A stretch of DNA of 42,379 nucleotides from Hylemonella sp. UBA6679. Lineage in GTDB: Bacteria > Pseudomonadota > Gammaproteobacteria > Burkholderiales > Burkholderiaceae_C. Location of the stretch: contig DKJZ01000054.1 in assembly GCA_002454975.1 (NCBI GenBank), positions 1 through 42,379 on the forward strand, read 5' to 3'. Below, one piece after another: positions 40,250 through 42,379 of this stretch (position 1 is the first letter of the stretch; each line of letters begins with the position of its first letter). The position numbers and the translations under genes are program-made. The notes under the pieces are model-generated. The model worked only from the letters and a program-made list of their open reading frames with translations, was not told the origin of the DNA and ran no database searches.

Positions 40250-41710
40250 ATGATTTCACGCGAACCCACCCTTGAACGCTTGGCCATTGCCAAGGACCTG
40301 CTGCTCACCCCCTTTGGCCTGGACGAATCGCACTTGATGCGCGCTTTGTCCGACATCCGCGCCCACCGCGTGGACGACGCCGACCTGTACTTCCAATACA
40401 CCCGCTCTGAGGGCTGGAGTTTGGAAGAGGGCATTGTGAAAACCGGCTCGTTCAGCATCGACCAGGGCGTGGGCGTGCGCGCGGTCAGCGGCGAGAAAAC
40501 CGCTTTTGCGTATTCCGACGACATTTCTTTGGCCTCGCTGCTCGATGCGGCCCACACCGTAAGAACAATTTCCAGCGCAGGCAAGAGCGCACGGGTCAAG
40601 GCTACTAGCAAAAAAATAGCATCCTCGCGCTCGCTCTACCCTGGCATCGACCCCATCAGCACGCTCGACAGCGCCAGCAAAATTGCCCTGCTTGAAAAAG
40701 TCGAGCAACTCGCCCGCGCCAAAGACAAGCGGGTGGTGCAGGTCATGGCCGGCTTGGCCAGCGAGTACGACGTGGTGATGGTTGCCCGCGCCGACGGCAC
40801 GCTGGCAGCCGACGTGCGCCCCTTGGTGCGCCTGAGCCTGACCGTGATTGCCGAGCACAAAGGCCGGCGCGAGGTGGGCTCGTCAGGCGGCGGTGGTCGC
40901 TTTGGCCTGGACCACTTTGACGACGCACTGGTGCAGCAGTATGTGGACGAGGCCGTGAGCAACGCCACCACCAACCTCGCTGCCCGCGCCGCGCCCGCTG
41001 GCGAACTCACCGTGGTGCTTGGCCCAGGGTGGCCCGGCATTTTGTTGCACGAGGCGATTGGCCACGGCCTGGAAGGCGACTTCAACCGCAAGGGCTCGAG
41101 CGCATTTGCAGGCCGCGTGGGCCAGCGTGTGGCAGCCAAAGGGGTCACCGTGCTGGACGACGGCACCATCGCCGACCGCCGTGGCTCGCTGAACGTGGAC
41201 GACGAAGGCAACCCCACCCAGCGCAATGTGCTGATTGAAGACGGCATTTTGCAGGGCTACATCCAAGACGCGATGAACGCGCGCTTGAGCGGCAACCGCC
41301 TGACCGGCAACGGCCGACGCGAGAGCTACGCCCACGTGCCCATGCCGCGCATGACCAACACCTACATGCTCGGCGGCGACAAAGAGCCCGGCGAAATTGT
41401 GGCGAGCATCAAAAAAGGCCTGTACGCCACCAACTTTGGCGGCGGCCAGGTGGACATCACCTCGGGCAAATTTGTGTTTAGCGCCAGCCAAGCGTTTTGG
41501 GTGGAAAACGGCAAAATTCTTTACCCCGTCAAAGGCGCCACCTTGGTGGGTAACGGCCCCGATGCTTTAACGCGTGTGAGCATGATCGGCAACGACATGG
41601 CCTTGGACAGCGGCGTGGGCACCTGCGGCAAAGAAGGTCAAAGCGTGCCGGTCGGTGTGGGCCAGCCCACCCTGCGCATCGATGGCTTGACGGTGGGCGG
41701 CACGGCCTGA
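40250..41710 (+). CDS. tldD: Metalloprotease TldD
   Basis: TldD pairs with TldE/PmbA in a protease that degrades unfolded peptides, and in some bacteria matures microcins or the CcdA antitoxin. The 486 residues include the metal-binding HEAIGH (267-272, HExxxH type) followed by GLEGDFNRKGSSAFAGRVGQ, LNVDDEGNPTQRNVLIEDG, and the C-terminal NNFGGGQVD-like TNFGGGQVDITSGKFVFSAS. I prefer ATG 40250 to GTG 40244. Residues around 115-130 are encoded by an AT-rich insertion-like stretch (40601-40620). The partner gene is not in the window. It converges on the acyl-CoA synthetase gene. Confidence 0.96.
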   Translation: MISREPTLERLAIAKDLLLTPFGLDESHLMRALSDIRAHRVDDADLYFQYTRSEGWSLEEGIVKTGSFSIDQGVGVRAVSGEKTAFAYSDDISLASLLDAAHTVRTISSAGKSARVKATSKKIASSRSLYPGIDPISTLDSASKIALLEKVEQLARAKDKRVVQVMAGLASEYDVVMVARADGTLAADVRPLVRLSLTVIAEHKGRREVGSSGGGGRFGLDHFDDALVQQYVDEAVSNATTNLAARAAPAGELTVVLGPGWPGILLHEAIGHGLEGDFNRKGSSAFAGRVGQRVAAKGVTVLDDGTIADRRGSLNVDDEGNPTQRNVLIEDGILQGYIQDAMNARLSGNRLTGNGRRESYAHVPMPRMTNTYMLGGDKEPGEIVASIKKGLYATNFGGGQVDITSGKFVFSASQAFWVENGKILYPVKGATLVGNGPDALTRVSMIGNDMALDSGVGTCGKEGQSVPVGVGQPTLRIDGLTVGGTA

Positions 41711-41724
41711 ACCCTCACGCACCC

Positions 41725-41761
41725 GCGCTGCGCCAGATTAAAAACTCGCTTAGCGCAGCGC
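41725..41761. terminator. Shared hairpin between convergent tldD and acyl-CoA synthetase genes
   Basis: GCGCTGCGC (41725-41733) and GCGCAGCGC (41753-41761) form a perfect 9-bp stem with an AT-rich 19-nt loop. The right arm overlaps the last codons of the minus-strand gene. Without a T run after the stem, any terminator role on either strand is a guess from position. Confidence 0.45.
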
Positions 41762-42379
41762 CCGCTCGCGCAGTTGGCGTTTGAGCACCTTGCCGTTGGC
41801 ATTGCGCGGCAGGGGTTCGGTGAGAAACGTCCAGGCATCGGGTGTTTTGTAATCGGCCAACTCGCTTTGGCAGCGGGCTTTGAGCGCGGCTTGCAAGGCG
41901 GTGGTGTCTGGGCAGCTGGGCGCCACCACAAAAGCGTGGGTGCGCTCGCCCAGCACAGGGCAGGGCACGCCCACGGTGGCCGCCTCAACCACTTCGCTGT
42001 GGCCCACCAAGCAGTTTTCCACCTCCACCGAAAACACCTTGTAGCCCCCGCGGTTGATCATGTCTTTTTGCCGGTCGTGCACCTGCAAGTAGCCGTGTTC
42101 GTCGAGCGTGCCGATGTCGCCCGACTTCCAGTAGCCCGCCACAAAGCCCTGCTCGGTGGCTTGCGGGTTGTTCCAGTAGCGCGGCACCACCATGGGCCCG
42201 GCGATCCACACCTCGCCAGGGGTGCCTGTGGGCACCTCCACGCCGTTGGCATCCATCACGCGGATGTCGGCGCAGTGCACGGGCACCCCCACCTTGTCCA
42301 CCCGCGTGCTCGGCGGTGGGGTCATGGTGGCCGGTGAGGTGGTTTCGGTCGCGCCATAGGGGGTCTCCTCGTTTTCAGT
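41750..42379 (-). CDS. AMP-binding acyl-CoA synthetase, C-terminal part (cut by window edge)
   Basis: The reading frame is open from the stop at 41750 to the window end; about 209 codons are visible and the start lies beyond. Motifs of class I adenylate-forming enzymes are present: YGATET at the edge, YWKSGDIGTLDEHGYLQVHDRQKDMINRGGYKVFSVEVEN (hinge and A8 loop) and PRNANGKVLKRQLRE with the A10 lysine. These show a fatty acid or related acyl-CoA ligase; the substrate cannot be told without the N-terminal pocket. An ATG at 42325 is internal to the domain and not the start. Confidence 0.9.
   Translation of the reverse strand, partial: TENEETPYGATETTSPATMTPPPSTRVDKVGVPVHCADIRVMDANGVEVPTGTPGEVWIAGPMVVPRYWNNPQATEQGFVAGYWKSGDIGTLDEHGYLQVHDRQKDMINRGGYKVFSVEVENCLVGHSEVVEAATVGVPCPVLGERTHAFVVAPSCPDTTALQAALKARCQSELADYKTPDAWTFLTEPLPRNANGKVLKRQLRERALR

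Overview
The window is GC-rich, densely packed chromosomal DNA that reads as a betaproteobacterium of the order Burkholderiales, most likely family Comamonadaceae (Limnohabitans/Rhodoferax/Acidovorax-like). This placement rests on protein character (142-residue MraZ, zinc-finger-less DksA, long MurD) and gene order, not on a database search. It carries no phage, transposase, CRISPR array, rRNA or tRNA that I can see. It is almost entirely core cell-envelope machinery.

Layout. (1) 1-367: 3' end of dksA, then a terminator. (2) 368-712: an AT-rich regulatory gap ending in a 10-bp-periodic MraZ operator. (3) 713-18126: a complete dcw division and cell-wall cluster on the + strand in the order mraZ-rsmH-ftsL-ftsI-murE-murF-mraY-murD-ftsW-murG-murC-ddlB-ftsQ-ftsA-ftsZ, mostly joined by ATGA or 1-nt stop/start overlaps. 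lpxC (18390-19313) follows after a structured gap. (4) 19317-34029: a minus-strand block that reads, in transcription order, gspG-H-I-J-K-L-M-N-D-E-F (type II secretion), an RNB-domain exoribonuclease, a TonB-like protein, mtgA and ruvC. A short GspC-like gene diverges from gspG at 34084. (5) 34553-37947: a YqiA-like esterase (minus), then a LuxR-type response regulator and a 7TM sensor histidine kinase (plus). (6) 38000-41710: rodA overlapping a 3-hydroxyisobutyrate-dehydrogenase-family gene, then tldD. (7) 41750-42379: 3' part of an acyl-CoA synthetase (minus), cut by the window edge.

How the genes work together. MurE, F, D and C build UDP-MurNAc-pentapeptide with D-Ala-D-Ala from Ddl. MraY and MurG make lipid I and lipid II. 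FtsW/FtsI polymerise and cross-link at the septum, and RodA and MtgA are further glycan polymerases. FtsZ, A, Q and L form the divisome, LpxC commits lipid A synthesis, and the T2SS exports folded proteins through the outer membrane.

The most unusual element is between ftsW and murG (11102-11308). An 86-bp tandem duplication copies the ribosome-binding site and start codon, creating two 29-codon reading frames linked by ATGA overlaps to ftsW, to each other and to murG, beginning at a 21-bp near-perfect hairpin. Other points of interest are a recurring -10-like hexamer 5-7 nt before several start codons (possible leaderless mRNAs), a 116-bp palindrome after ftsZ, an acidic insertion in MurD, a shortened tetracysteine loop in GspE and AT-rich GATAGC-type words inside genes.
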